From Hominenteromicrobium sp900549945 (GTDB lineage: Bacteria; Bacillota; Clostridia; Oscillospirales; Acutalibacteraceae), in assembly GCA_902472305.1 (NCBI GenBank), contig CABRNK010000023.1:1-41457 (forward strand): 41,457 nt of DNA, read 5' to 3'. Below the pieces are notes generated by a model. It was not told the origin of the DNA and did no database searches. It saw only the letters and a list, made by a program, of their open reading frames with translations. The position numbers and the translations under genes were made by a program. Below are positions 15,721 through 25,473 of the stretch, in pieces (position 1 is the stretch's first letter; each line of letters starts with the position of its first letter).

Positions 15721-16065
15721 ATGTATACGTTTAAAATTGGGAAAGCAAATCTCGGCTACAATTTTTCGGACGCGGCGGCGCTTGAAAAATGGGAGCAGGC
15801 ATTCACTGTGTTTGAGGCCGCGCAGGGCGACCTCCCGAAGGATGCGGCGGGCAGCGCGCAGATCCGATACGTATGCGGCACGGTGTTCGACCTGTTCGAC
15901 ACCGTCTTCGGCGGCGGCACCGCCGAAAAGGTTTTCGGCGATTCCTGTGATCTGGAAATCTGCGTGGAGGCCGTGGGGCAGCTCATCGACGCGCGCAACG
16001 CGGCGGACGAAAAGGCGAGCGCGCGCATACAGGCCATGGCGGCGAAATACAGCCCGAAGAAATGA
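15721..16065 (+). CDS. Tail assembly chaperone, first
   Basis: This encodes 114 residues from the ATG at 15721, nine bases after AGGTGG; an upstream in-frame GTG at 15709 is inside that ribosome binding site. The protein is short and acidic ('YNFSDAAALEKWEQAFTVFE') and sits directly after the tail tube gene. That position matches tail chaperones that bind the tape measure. The stop overlaps the next ATG (ATGA). I saw no slippery heptamer to suggest a frameshift fusion. Confidence 0.7.
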   Translation: MYTFKIGKANLGYNFSDAAALEKWEQAFTVFEAAQGDLPKDAAGSAQIRYVCGTVFDLFDTVFGGGTAEKVFGDSCDLEICVEAVGQLIDARNAADEKASARIQAMAAKYSPKK

Positions 16066-16655
16066 CCGTTTTTCAAAGCCTTCCCGAAAGCATTTTGGTG
16101 GACGGCTCGAATATCCCGATCAACACGGATTTCCGCGCCTCCATCCGCTTTGAGGCGCTGATGCAGGACGCGCGGCGCACGGACGAGGAGCGCGTCTCGG
16201 GCATGCTGGAAGCGTACTTCGGGGAAAGCGCGCTGCCGGCTGTATACGCCGCCTGTGCGGCCGGAAAGGCCGAGGCGCTGTTTCAGGCGGTCATGGATTT
16301 CTACCGGTGCGGCGCGCCGGAGCCGCCGCAATCGTCGCGCCAGACAAAGCGCACCTACGACTTCATCGCCGACGAGCGGCGCATCTACGCGGCGTTTTCG
16401 GAGCAGTACGGCGTCGACCTGTACGCGGTGCCCTACCTGCACTGGTGGAAGTTTTCCGCCATGTTCTCCGGGCTTTCCGACGCGACGGAGATCGCGAAGA
16501 TCATGCACATCCGGGCGGCGGAGTTTGAAAAAGGCATGAGCGCCAAGGAGCGCGCCGCACTGCGCCGGGCGAAAAAGCTCTACGCGCTGCCCGATCTGCG
16601 CACGGACGACGAGCGGGACGCGGATTTCGCCGAAGCGTTTGCAGCAATGTTTTAA
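16062..16655 (+). CDS. Gp15-family tail protein (second chaperone)
   Basis: This encodes 197 residues of the bacteriophage Gp15 family: 'DFRASIRFEALMQD', 'RTYDFIADERRIYAAFSEQYGVDL' and 'LHWWKFSAMFSGL' are its recognisable marks. Proteins of this family precede the tape measure gene in lactococcal and clostridial siphophages and are thought to act as the second chaperone. Its start overlaps the stop of the first chaperone, so translational coupling is likely. Confidence 0.85.
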   Translation: MTVFQSLPESILVDGSNIPINTDFRASIRFEALMQDARRTDEERVSGMLEAYFGESALPAVYAACAAGKAEALFQAVMDFYRCGAPEPPQSSRQTKRTYDFIADERRIYAAFSEQYGVDLYAVPYLHWWKFSAMFSGLSDATEIAKIMHIRAAEFEKGMSAKERAALRRAKKLYALPDLRTDDERDADFAEAFAAMF

Positions 16656-16663
16656 GGCGGTGA

Positions 16664-16816
16664 GTGCATATTGAAAAAGTAAAATGCCCGTTCTGCGGGT
16701 ACAAAATGCCCGTCTGGTATGACCCAAAAAAAGCGGAGGCAAATGGGATCTTCCTCCGCTGCAAGGGCAAAAACTGCCGGAGGGAATTTGAGATTAGGAT
16801 AAAAAAGAGCAGGTAG
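16664..16816 (+). CDS. Com-like zinc-ribbon small protein
   Basis: This encodes 50 residues from a GTG at 16664, with AAGG six bases ahead. Four Cys form a zinc ribbon: C8 and C11 in KCPFCGY, and C33 and C38 in LRCKGKNCRREFE. This resembles the Com-type zinc-binding proteins of phages; Mu Com is known to activate translation of mom. The gene lies between Gp15 and the tape measure gene. The tape measure ribosome binding site is buried in a hairpin 20 bases downstream, so a translational role is conceivable but unproven. An ATT at 16670 is a less likely start. Confidence 0.7.
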   Translation: MHIEKVKCPFCGYKMPVWYDPKKAEANGIFLRCKGKNCRREFEIRIKKSR

Positions 16817-16836
16817 CGCCATCATGAGCCGATGCT

Positions 16837-16855
16837 CTCTCCTTTAAGAGGTGAG
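16837..16855 (+). promoter_or_regulatory. Hairpin covering the tape measure ribosome binding site
   Basis: CTCTCCT (16837-16843) pairs with AGGTGAG (16849-16855) around the loop TTAAG, with one T-T mismatch. The 3' arm contains the AGAGGTGA ribosome binding site of the TTG start at 16860. Folding would hide the site and restrain translation of the tape measure protein. A second possible stem, AGAGC (16806-16810)/GCTCT (16834-16838), would compete with it. Confidence 0.5.
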
Positions 16856-16859
16856 AATA

Positions 16860-19800
16860 TTGGCGGATGGTTCGATTAAAATTTTAACGGATCTGGATTC
16901 TTCCGGATTTCAAAAGGGGCTTTCAAAGCTCGGCTCGCTTGCAAAAACCGGCCTCGGCGCTGTGACGACCGGCGTGGCGGCCGTATCTGCCGCCCTAACA
17001 GCCGCGGCAGGCTACGCCGTCAACGTCGGCTCCAGCTTTGAGGCTGCCATGAGCGAGGTTGCGGCGATCTCCGGCGCTGCGGGCGACGACCTCGAAGCGC
17101 TCACCGCCAAGGCGAAAGAGATGGGCGCCACCACGAAGTTCAGCGCGACGGAATCTGCCGAAGCGCTGAAATACATGGCGATGGCGGGCTGGGACACGGA
17201 AAAAATGCTTTCCGGACTGCCCGGCATTATGAACCTTGCGGCGGCGTCCGGTGAAAGCCTCGGTCTGGTCTCCGACATTGTGACGGACAGCATGACGGCC
17301 TTCGGGCTTTCTGCGGATCAGGCCGCGCACTTTTCGGACGTGCTTGCGCAGGCCTCCAATAAATCGAACACCAATGTTGCCTTGATGGGCGAAACCTTCA
17401 AGTATGTCGCCCCGGTCGCCGGCGCACTCGGCTACAGCATCGAGGATACGGCGGTCGCTATCGGATTGATGGCCAATAGCGGCATCAAGGGAAGTCAGGC
17501 AGGCACCGCGCTGCGCTCCACGCTTTCCCGCCTTGCAAAGCCCACCGACGAGGTTCAGGCGGCAATGGACAAGCTCGGGATTTCCCTGACGGATTCCGAG
17601 GGAAACATGAAGTCGCTCGGCGATATTATGCAGGATATGCGCCGGGGTTTTCAGGGCTTAACGGCCGACCAGCAGGCGCAGTATGCCGCGTCGATCGCCG
17701 GGCAGGAGGGTATGTCCGGCCTCTTGGCGATCGTGAACACGAGCGACGAGGACTTTGCCGCCCTGTCCGACGCGATCAACAACGCCGCCGGCGCTTCGCA
17801 GCGCATGGCCGACACCATGCAGGACAACCTGCACGGCGCTGTGACCATCGCGAAATCCGCGCTGGAAGGGCTTGGGATCACCGTATACGAAACTTTCAGC
17901 GGCTCCATGAAAAAGACCGTTGAGGCGGCGACAGGCTATATCGACGAGCTGAACGACGCGTTTTCCAGCGGCCTCGATTCCGGGGTAAAGCAGGTGGGCA
18001 CGGTTTTTGCAAAAGCGACAACAGATATTGCCCGGCAGGCGCCTAAAATGGTCAAAGCCGCTTCTTCTTTAATTAAATCCTTTGTAAGCGGCCTATCCAA
18101 AAACTCGAAGCAAATTGCCAAAGCCGCCGTAGAGATCGGAAAGGCTTTGATTTCCTCCTTGTCCACGATCATCCCGCAGGCCGGAAAGGTCGCGGGAGAA
18201 ATCGTGAGCGAGTTTGCCCGCCAGCTCTTCGGCAATAACATCGGGGATCAGATTTCAAGCCTTGCAAGCACGCTTGGGGACAGCTTTCAACGCATCTCCC
18301 TGTCTGTAGTCCGCGCCGTTGAGCAGATCGCCCCTGTGCTGGAAAGCCTTGGCTCAAAGGTGATTCCTGTCGTTGAGGCGGCAATACGGGGGCTTTCGGC
18401 GATTGTCGCATACCTCGCCGAGAACATCCAGCTCGTTCTTCCGCTGGCCGCCGCCCTTGCAGCAGCTTTTGCCGCTTGGAGCTTTGGCCCTGTTGTGGCC
18501 AGCATTGCCGCGTGTGTGGCCGGTCTTTCCACGTTGGCGCTGACCATCTCCTCTACCGACAATTCCGTGCAGGAGCTCGCCAAAAGCCAGCGCGATCTGG
18601 AGGAGAGCCAAACGGAAATGGGCGAATCCTTTGCAAAGCTTTTCTCCACAATGGGCGAATACTCGAGCAAGGTCAGCTCTGCAACGGGATTTCTCGACAG
18701 CTTGTCGGCCTCCTACGGCGTAACCCTAGAAAAGCAAAATGAACTGCGCAGCGAAATGGACAGCACTATGTCCGAAATCAATGCGATTTTTTCTTCCGCC
18801 AGTCAAGACCGGCGGGATCTAACCGATGAAGAAATCGCCAAAATCGACGAGCTGCTTGCAAAATACAAGGAGCTTTCCGATTCGCAGGTGGAAAATTACA
18901 AGATCGTCGCCGACGCCGTGCAAACCCACGCGCAGAGCATTGCCGACAGCACCAGCTTCACGGCGGAACAGTTTGTCGAAGAGGCGGCCGAGATCTCTAA
19001 AACTGCGCAGGACGCTTACGATCAGGTCACCTCCGCCGCGAAATCCGCCATGCAGGACGAGCTGGCCGTTCTAAACCAGAGGAAGGCCGCGAACGGCGGC
19101 GTACTCGAGAATTACGAGGAACTGCGCGACGGCATCGTGGACGCCTACAACGCTGAAATCGAGGCGGCGGAAAACACTCAGGCCCAGACAAACGCCATTT
19201 TGTCCGAAGGCTTCGCCGCCAGAATTTCAGGCGCACGGGAATGGGCCGATCAAAACCGTGAGATTCTCGCGGAAATCTATGCCGAGCAGCAGTCGTGGAG
19301 TGGGAACCTGCTCGATCTGGCAAAGAACGGAAACGGAGATCTGGAGCTGCTCGAGGCCGAGCATAACGAGCGGATGGCCGCCCTAAATCAAGAGCTTACA
19401 GAATCTTTTTCCGCCTCGACAGCCGAGCAGGTAAGCGCGCTTATGGATATGGCAACCTCCATGGGCTTGTCTTACGATGAAATGGATGCGAAAACGCGCT
19501 CTGTTGTAGACAGCATCCTCGGCTCCTTCGCCTCTATGGATGAGCCCGCCAGAGCATCCATCAACCAGATGCTGGCGGATGTCAATCTGGAGATCGACGA
19601 GGGCGGCAATTTGATGTACATTTCCGCGGATGGCGGCAGCCGCAAGGTCATCGAAGGTTGGAACAAGAATTCCTCCGAAATGGTGGCGTCCGTTCAGGGC
19701 TCTACAGCACAAATGTCCGCCGAGCTGGATTCCTTTGCTGCAAAATCCGGGCTTGCCGGGTCAAACAGCGCCCTCGCTTTGCAAACCGGAATTCAGGGCG

Positions 19801-20843
19801 GCTCCGATGACGTCATCGCCGCCGTGGAGGATTTGGTCGGCGATGCCGGAGAAGAAGTCAATCTGCTTGAAAAGTGGACTGGCGAGGCGGGCGCAAACGC
19901 CACGGAAAGCCTGACGAAAAATTGGTCGGACGGCGATCAGAACGCGATCTCGGCCGCACAAAACACCGGCAGGAAAATGAATTCAGCGCTCAGCGCCGAG
20001 GGGCAGAGCCTCTCCAATTCCGGCGGAACGCTGTCTCAGAAAATGAAGCAGGGCTGGTCCTCTAAAGACGGCGAAGCAACCGGCGCCGTCCGCACCACGG
20101 TGCAAAAGATGTCCAACACTTCAAAAGCCTCGACCCTCACCGGCCCGACGATGGGCGTCGTGCGGGGCGCGGAAGCGGCCGTATCTGTCGCCATAAACGC
20201 CATGCAGGCCATCGCAAACTCCCGCTCGATTTCCGTTTCCGCACGCGTAAGCCACGCCTCCGGCGGCTACTGGGCAAAAGGCGGGGTGACGAAGTATGCG
20301 CGCGGGGGCGTTTCGCCGGAAATCCACAAGCATGCGGCGGGCGTATTCACGAAGCGCACGCGGCTCTGGGACCCGGTGACCGGCATCAACGAGTACGGCG
20401 AGGCCGGGCACGAGGCGCTCCTGCCGCTCAAGCAGTCCGTCTACGACGAAATCGCAAAGGGCATCGTGCGCCAGCTCTCCCCGGCGAAGCTCTCCGGCCT
20501 CGTCGCCATGCTGAAAAGCGCGGTGCAGTCGCGCGCGGAAGCCGTGACGGTGCAGGTCGTGGAAAAGCGCGAGCTGAACGCGGCGGAAAAGGCGCTCTCC
20601 CCCGCGCCGGACACGGACGGCCTGCGCGCGGAGCTCGCCGCGCTGCGCGACAAGCTGGACCGCACCGTGGACGCGCTCCGCAATGCGGTGCCCGGGCTGG
20701 AGGACATCGCAAGCGTCATGGCGCAGGCTTTCTCCGGCCTCAAAGTCGTGATGGACAGCCAGCCGGTCGGGCGGCTGGTGACGCCTGCGGTGAACGAGCG
20801 GCTGAACGACCTATACGATCTCGAGGAAAGGGGGCGCTTCTGA
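16860..20843 (+). CDS. Tape measure protein (TP901 type)
   Basis: This encodes 1327 residues from a TTG at 16860, chosen because 'ADGSIKILTDLDSSGF' is the standard opening and AGAGGTGA lies about five bases ahead; the GTG at 16851 is inside that site. The TP901 core spans roughly residues 60-330. Residues ~521-564 form hydrophobic segments (LVLPLAAALAAAFAAW and onward), followed by long coiled coils (~575-830) and a Ser/Gly/Ala-rich region. The C-terminal 'EYGEAGHEALLPL' motif is typical. It sets tail length and may help DNA entry. The middle section is less G+C-rich than the flanks, consistent with domain exchange. Confidence 0.92.
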   Translation: MADGSIKILTDLDSSGFQKGLSKLGSLAKTGLGAVTTGVAAVSAALTAAAGYAVNVGSSFEAAMSEVAAISGAAGDDLEALTAKAKEMGATTKFSATESAEALKYMAMAGWDTEKMLSGLPGIMNLAAASGESLGLVSDIVTDSMTAFGLSADQAAHFSDVLAQASNKSNTNVALMGETFKYVAPVAGALGYSIEDTAVAIGLMANSGIKGSQAGTALRSTLSRLAKPTDEVQAAMDKLGISLTDSEGNMKSLGDIMQDMRRGFQGLTADQQAQYAASIAGQEGMSGLLAIVNTSDEDFAALSDAINNAAGASQRMADTMQDNLHGAVTIAKSALEGLGITVYETFSGSMKKTVEAATGYIDELNDAFSSGLDSGVKQVGTVFAKATTDIARQAPKMVKAASSLIKSFVSGLSKNSKQIAKAAVEIGKALISSLSTIIPQAGKVAGEIVSEFARQLFGNNIGDQISSLASTLGDSFQRISLSVVRAVEQIAPVLESLGSKVIPVVEAAIRGLSAIVAYLAENIQLVLPLAAALAAAFAAWSFGPVVASIAACVAGLSTLALTISSTDNSVQELAKSQRDLEESQTEMGESFAKLFSTMGEYSSKVSSATGFLDSLSASYGVTLEKQNELRSEMDSTMSEINAIFSSASQDRRDLTDEEIAKIDELLAKYKELSDSQVENYKIVADAVQTHAQSIADSTSFTAEQFVEEAAEISKTAQDAYDQVTSAAKSAMQDELAVLNQRKAANGGVLENYEELRDGIVDAYNAEIEAAENTQAQTNAILSEGFAARISGAREWADQNREILAEIYAEQQSWSGNLLDLAKNGNGDLELLEAEHNERMAALNQELTESFSASTAEQVSALMDMATSMGLSYDEMDAKTRSVVDSILGSFASMDEPARASINQMLADVNLEIDEGGNLMYISADGGSRKVIEGWNKNSSEMVASVQGSTAQMSAELDSFAAKSGLAGSNSALALQTGIQGGSDDVIAAVEDLVGDAGEEVNLLEKWTGEAGANATESLTKNWSDGDQNAISAAQNTGRKMNSALSAEGQSLSNSGGTLSQKMKQGWSSKDGEATGAVRTTVQKMSNTSKASTLTGPTMGVVRGAEAAVSVAINAMQAIANSRSISVSARVSHASGGYWAKGGVTKYARGGVSPEIHKHAAGVFTKRTRLWDPVTGINEYGEAGHEALLPLKQSVYDEIAKGIVRQLSPAKLSGLVAMLKSAVQSRAEAVTVQVVEKRELNAAEKALSPAPDTDGLRAELAALRDKLDRTVDALRNAVPGLEDIASVMAQAFSGLKVVMDSQPVGRLVTPAVNERLNDLYDLEERGRF

Positions 20844-21490
20844 TGTGGGGCCTCACGATCAACGGAAAACACACCGGCGCGGACTTCGGCCTCGGCTGCA
20901 CGTCCTGCGCGCTGACGGCGCCCGAGCCGCGCACGTATTCGATCGACATCCCCGGCGCGGACGGCGTGCTCGACACGACCGCCGCGCGCGGGCGCGTCAC
21001 GTACCGAAACCGGACGCTCACCGCCGTTTTCGAGCGCGTCTACGCGAGCCGCGCCGCCTTTGACGCGGCCTGCGCCGCGCTGAACGCCGCGTACCACGGG
21101 CGGGCCGTCACGGTCACGCTCGACAGCGACGCGGCGCACACGCTTTCGGGGCGCGCAAAATGGCAGCACGGCGCGGACGGCTTCGCCGGGACGCACACGC
21201 TGACCGTAGACTGCGCGCCGTACCGCATGGCGGCCGCCGAGACGGAGCAGACGTACACCGTGGACGGCGAGCTTGCAATCACGCTCCAGAACGCGCAGAA
21301 GGCGGTCATCCCGGTGTTTGACACGGAGGCCTCCGGCATGGCCGTAAAGCTGCCGACCGGCGCGCAGTACACGATTTTGCAGACCGGCGGCTATACGATC
21401 CCGGAAATCTGTTTGCAGGAGGGCGCGAACCCGATGACGCTCATCGGCACCGGCAGCGTCGCGATCCGCTACCGCGAGGGGGTGCTCTGA
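20843..21490 (+). CDS. Distal tail protein (Dit)
   Basis: This encodes 215 residues. The N-terminal half ('TINGKHTGADFGLG', 'YSIDIPGADGVLDTT', 'RTLTAVFE') matches the belt domain of Dit/SPP1 gp19.1-like proteins that form the hub between tube and tip. The C-terminal half is a galectin-like beta region. The ATG overlaps the tape measure TGA (TGATG), and the stop overlaps the next ATG by one base. Confidence 0.88.
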   Translation: MWGLTINGKHTGADFGLGCTSCALTAPEPRTYSIDIPGADGVLDTTAARGRVTYRNRTLTAVFERVYASRAAFDAACAALNAAYHGRAVTVTLDSDAAHTLSGRAKWQHGADGFAGTHTLTVDCAPYRMAAAETEQTYTVDGELAITLQNAQKAVIPVFDTEASGMAVKLPTGAQYTILQTGGYTIPEICLQEGANPMTLIGTGSVAIRYREGVL

Positions 21491-23163
21491 TGTACCGCAT
21501 CACCTGCGACGGCGCGACGCTCTACGACCCGGATAACCCGGTTTTGCAGCTCCTTTCCGGCACGCTCAAGACCGGGACGAACCTCGCCGGCACGCTGACC
21601 TTCGCGCTCTCCCCCACGCACCCGTACCGGGACCGCGTGCAGGTGCGCCGCAGCGTCGTCACGGTGTACCGCGACGAAAAGATCTACTTCCGCGGCTCGC
21701 CGAACAGCGTGGCCGAGGACGACGGCGGCCTTGCGACCGTGACGGTCGAGGGCGCGCTCGCGTGGCTCAACGACAGCGTGCAGCCGTTCGGCGAATACCA
21801 CGAGATGCCGGTGCGCGCGTACCTCGAGACGCTCATCGCAAACCACAATACGGCGACCGACGACTTCAAGCACTTCACGGTCGGCAGCGTGACCGTGACG
21901 GACGCCAACGACAGCCTGTACCGGCACTCGAATTTCGAGCACACGAAGGACGCGATCTCGGACAAGCTCATCTCCCGCCTCGGCGGCTATTTGCAGGTGC
22001 GCTGGGAAAACGGCGTGCAATACCTCGACTACCTCGCGGATTACGGGCACGTCAACGCGCAGGGCGTGCGCTTCGGGCAGAACCTTTTGACCTACGCGCG
22101 CTCCCTCCCCTCCTCGAGCCTCGCGACGGCGATCATCCCGCTGGGGTGCCGCCTCAAGGACGAGACGGGCGCGGACACCGACGAGCGGCTTCAAATCGAC
22201 AACGGCGGCAAAAGCTACGTGTGGGACGAGGAGGCCGTGGAGCGGTTCGGCTGGATCTTCGACACCGTGATTTTCGACGACGTGACGCTCAAGGAAAACC
22301 TGCTCGCACGCGGCTACAGCACGCTGGAATCGCGCAAGGCACTGCCCGCGACGGTCAAGCTGACCGCCGTGGATTTCGGCGCACTCGACGGCCAATACGA
22401 GCGCATCACGGTCGGCGATTTGCTGCCGGTCGTCAGCGCGCCGCACAACATCGACACGTTTATGATGGTCGCCGAGATGACGGAAAACCTGACCGACCCC
22501 GGAAAGAGCACCGTCACGCTCAACCGCACGAGCGCGACGATGACCGACGCGCTGATTTCCTCGAAAAAGGACGCGGCGCAGCAGCTCGAGGCCGTGCGCA
22601 CCGAGGCGTACACGCGCACCGACGAGCTCCGGCAGTCCGTGACGGAATTTGAGGTGCAGGTCAATCAGAACCTCGACGGCATATCCAGCTCCGTCACCGA
22701 GACGCAGACGCAGATCACAACGACGACCGAAAACATCTACGACGCGCTCGGGCAGCTACAGGAATCCATCGTGACGGACGAGGCGCTCGAGGAGGTGAAG
22801 CAGCTCCTCATCTCCCAGTGGTCGGACGAGCTGGAGCTGCGCTTCACGAGCGTGCTGAACATCATCGACCAGACAAACGGCACGATCGAGGAAAACCAGC
22901 GCCTTTTGGAGCAGTACATCCGCTTCGAGGGCGCGCGCATCGAGCTAGGCCGGTCGGACAGCGTCATCAAGGCCGTGCTGCAAAACGACCGGCTCTCGTT
23001 CGTCGAATCCGGGCAGGAGGTCGCGTACATTTCGAACCGCACGCTGTTCATCAAGGACGCGCAGATCACGCAGACGCTCCGCTTCGGCAACGCCGATTCC
23101 GGGTACTACGTCTGGGCGATCGGCGAAAACTCGACGTACGAGCTGACGTATAACGGGCCGTAA
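21490..23163 (+). CDS. Tail-associated (Tal) protein, prophage endopeptidase tail family
   Basis: This encodes 557 residues. Residues 1-~350 fit the ReqiPepy6 gp37/Tal-type baseplate hub ('TLTFALSPTHPYRDRVQVRR', 'HYRHSNFEHTKDAISDKL'-like, 'KALPATVKLTAVDFGALDG'). Residues ~355-465 are a Thr/Glu/Gln-rich coiled-coil stalk, and a short C-terminal beta domain follows. No canonical NlpC/P60 or lysozyme catalytic motif is visible, so wall hydrolysis is not supported. It forms the tail tip and probably anchors the fibre encoded next. Confidence 0.82.
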   Translation: MYRITCDGATLYDPDNPVLQLLSGTLKTGTNLAGTLTFALSPTHPYRDRVQVRRSVVTVYRDEKIYFRGSPNSVAEDDGGLATVTVEGALAWLNDSVQPFGEYHEMPVRAYLETLIANHNTATDDFKHFTVGSVTVTDANDSLYRHSNFEHTKDAISDKLISRLGGYLQVRWENGVQYLDYLADYGHVNAQGVRFGQNLLTYARSLPSSSLATAIIPLGCRLKDETGADTDERLQIDNGGKSYVWDEEAVERFGWIFDTVIFDDVTLKENLLARGYSTLESRKALPATVKLTAVDFGALDGQYERITVGDLLPVVSAPHNIDTFMMVAEMTENLTDPGKSTVTLNRTSATMTDALISSKKDAAQQLEAVRTEAYTRTDELRQSVTEFEVQVNQNLDGISSSVTETQTQITTTTENIYDALGQLQESIVTDEALEEVKQLLISQWSDELELRFTSVLNIIDQTNGTIEENQRLLEQYIRFEGARIELGRSDSVIKAVLQNDRLSFVESGQEVAYISNRTLFIKDAQITQTLRFGNADSGYYVWAIGENSTYELTYNGP

Positions 23164-23175
23164 GGAGGGTGAACC

Positions 23176-25470
23176 ATGGCCACAAATACCTATAGAGCGC
23201 AGCTCAACTACCACGACTCCCGTTGGGGCTGGGGCAACGAGGGCACGGCCTCGCAGGGCGCGTGGGACGGCACCGGCACGCGCACCGGCGTGCTGTACTT
23301 TCCCGGCCTCGCGAGCCTCAAAAACAAGATCGTAAACCGTGTGAAAATTACCGTCACAACCGGGCAGACCGGCTGGGGTCTCGCAACAACCAAGACCGTC
23401 AGCTTCTACCGCTCGGCGAATCAGGGCGGCATCAAGACGTCGCTCGGTGCAAACCACAGAACCGGCGCGGCGATCGGCAGCGTGAAGGGCGCGATGTACG
23501 ACAACACCGTGAGCTTTACGGCGGCCTTTCTCGCCGCGCGGATCGCCGCCGGAGACGACACCTACTGCATCTACAACGGCAGCTCCTCCACCGACTATTT
23601 GAAGTGGACGGCGGTCACATTGGAGGTCAACTGGTCGGAGCCCGCGACACAGCCGTCGCTCAGCAGTTCGACCGTCGAGATGGGCGCGGCGGTGACGATC
23701 TCCACCCCCGCCGCAAACAGCGGTTACCGACACACGCTGCGGTACGCGTTCGGCAGCGCGGGCGGGACGATCGCCTCCGGCGTGGCGAGCGCGCAGAGTT
23801 GGACGCCGCCGGTCTCCCTCGCATCGCAGATTCCGAACGCGGCCTCGGGCTCCGGCACGATCTACTGCGACACGTATTCGGGCGGCACGCTGCTCGGTAC
23901 GAAATCCGTTTCGATCACGCTCGCGGTGCCCGCGTCGGTGAAGCCCACGGCCGGCACGCTTTCCGCCGCCGTTGCGGACGATTCCTCGGGCACGGGCCTG
24001 TATGTCAAGGGCATGGGCAAGGCGCGGCTGACGCTTTCGGGCGCCGCGGGCGCCGCGGGCTCGTCGATCCGCTCCACCGTCATTTCCGGCGGCGGGTGGT
24101 CCGCGTCCGGCAACACGCTCCTGACCGGCGTGCTGACGGCGGCGGGCACCGTCACCTTCACGGCGACGGTCACGGATTCCCGCGGGCGAACGGCTTCGGC
24201 AACTACCTCCATTTCCGTCATCGACTACGCTCGGCCGGGCATCTCGTCGTGCACGGTCTACCGCTGCGACAGCGCGGGCGCGAAGCAGAACGACGGCACG
24301 TATGCGGCGGTCGAGCTTTCGGCGTTTTACAGCGCGATCTCCGGCAACACGCTGTCGCTCAGGGTCGCCTACAAAAGGTCGTCGGAATCCGGCTACGGCG
24401 GCAGCACAGCGCTCACGAACAACGGCAAGACGATCATCGGCGGCGGCGCGCTCTCGGCCTCCGCGACCTACGACGTGCGTGTGACTGCCGCCGACCGGTA
24501 CAACACGGTCGAGCAGGTCTACCGCCTGCCGACAAAAAGCGTGCTGCTGTCGTTCCTCAAAAACCTCGGCGCGGCGATCGGCAAGGTCGCCGAGCTGCCC
24601 GGCTGGCTGGACATCGGCCTGAATACGCGTATCCGCGAGGACTTGCAGGTGGATGGTAGTGTAACATGGCCGGAGCAGTATAAAATCCACTATTCGTATA
24701 TCCCGAACGGCGCTGATCTGAACGACGATACCTATAAAATTTCCGGATACTACCGCTCCAATGATGGTAGTGCAACAATTTCAAATGCGCCTCCGGGAAT
24801 TGGGGGTGCATTTGAGTTGATCGTTACCGGTATCGGTGACGGCAACTACTGCACGCAGAGGGTAAAGGATTATAGAAATAACACTGAGTGGGTTAGAACA
24901 CAGACAACTTGGCGTGAGCCGTGGGTATGGACAGACTGGAACAAAATTACACATTCAGATACGCTTAACACTGTACTGTCTGATTATGCCAAACTTTCTT
25001 CGCCGAACAATTTGATTCACTCCGGTAACGAGTTCACCTTCGCGGCATCTGAACAAAAAGGTGACGTTTGGATAAACTATAAAACGGTCGGAGGTACAAA
25101 CGGGAACATCTCCATTTATCAATTTGGGAATGGTAAAGGCGGCCTTGCTAGTATAAAAGCCGAAAACGCTTATATATCTTCACATGGTTGGATTACGCTA
25201 TGGAATGGCTCTCTCTCATCTGGAAGCGCAACCGCCAGCAATGCAAAGAAATATTCGGCAATCATCCTTTACGGCACGCCTGGATCTGGTGAAAGCCATG
25301 TGCTTTGCACCCTTCCAACTGGAAATGTCAGTGGTCAGATGGCAAGTAATCAGGCGTATATAAGCTTTAACGTGACTTACAGTGGAGATAACGCTACCGT
25401 ATCCATCCAAAATAATCCTTATAACGGCTCGATCAACTACATTTGGGGCCTCGTTCGATTCAAGGAGTAA
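23176..25470 (+). CDS. Tail fibre / receptor-binding protein
   Basis: This encodes 764 residues with AAGGAGG ten bases ahead. The N-terminal ~160 residues form a beta domain ('NYHDSRWGWGNEGTAS'), followed by repeated Ig-like beta modules (about 155-400) and a knob-like region near 490-590 (with 'TQTTWREPWVWTDWNKI', pyocin-knob style). From about base 24,650 the DNA becomes clearly A+T-richer through to the stop, which suggests that the host-recognition tip was exchanged. It probably binds the cell surface. Confidence 0.78.
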   Translation: MATNTYRAQLNYHDSRWGWGNEGTASQGAWDGTGTRTGVLYFPGLASLKNKIVNRVKITVTTGQTGWGLATTKTVSFYRSANQGGIKTSLGANHRTGAAIGSVKGAMYDNTVSFTAAFLAARIAAGDDTYCIYNGSSSTDYLKWTAVTLEVNWSEPATQPSLSSSTVEMGAAVTISTPAANSGYRHTLRYAFGSAGGTIASGVASAQSWTPPVSLASQIPNAASGSGTIYCDTYSGGTLLGTKSVSITLAVPASVKPTAGTLSAAVADDSSGTGLYVKGMGKARLTLSGAAGAAGSSIRSTVISGGGWSASGNTLLTGVLTAAGTVTFTATVTDSRGRTASATTSISVIDYARPGISSCTVYRCDSAGAKQNDGTYAAVELSAFYSAISGNTLSLRVAYKRSSESGYGGSTALTNNGKTIIGGGALSASATYDVRVTAADRYNTVEQVYRLPTKSVLLSFLKNLGAAIGKVAELPGWLDIGLNTRIREDLQVDGSVTWPEQYKIHYSYIPNGADLNDDTYKISGYYRSNDGSATISNAPPGIGGAFELIVTGIGDGNYCTQRVKDYRNNTEWVRTQTTWREPWVWTDWNKITHSDTLNTVLSDYAKLSSPNNLIHSGNEFTFAASEQKGDVWINYKTVGGTNGNISIYQFGNGKGGLASIKAENAYISSHGWITLWNGSLSSGSATASNAKKYSAIILYGTPGSGESHVLCTLPTGNVSGQMASNQAYISFNVTYSGDNATVSIQNNPYNGSINYIWGLVRFKE

Positions 25471-25473
25471 AAA

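Noticed and set aside
15721..16655. Possible programmed frameshift joining the two tail chaperones
   Set aside because: No slippery heptamer is present; the second gene has its own ATG overlapping the stop and is a complete Gp15-family protein.
22945..24690. Minus-strand frame opposite Tal and fibre genes
   Set aside because: It is a shadow of coding DNA, Arg/Ala/Gly-rich without motif.
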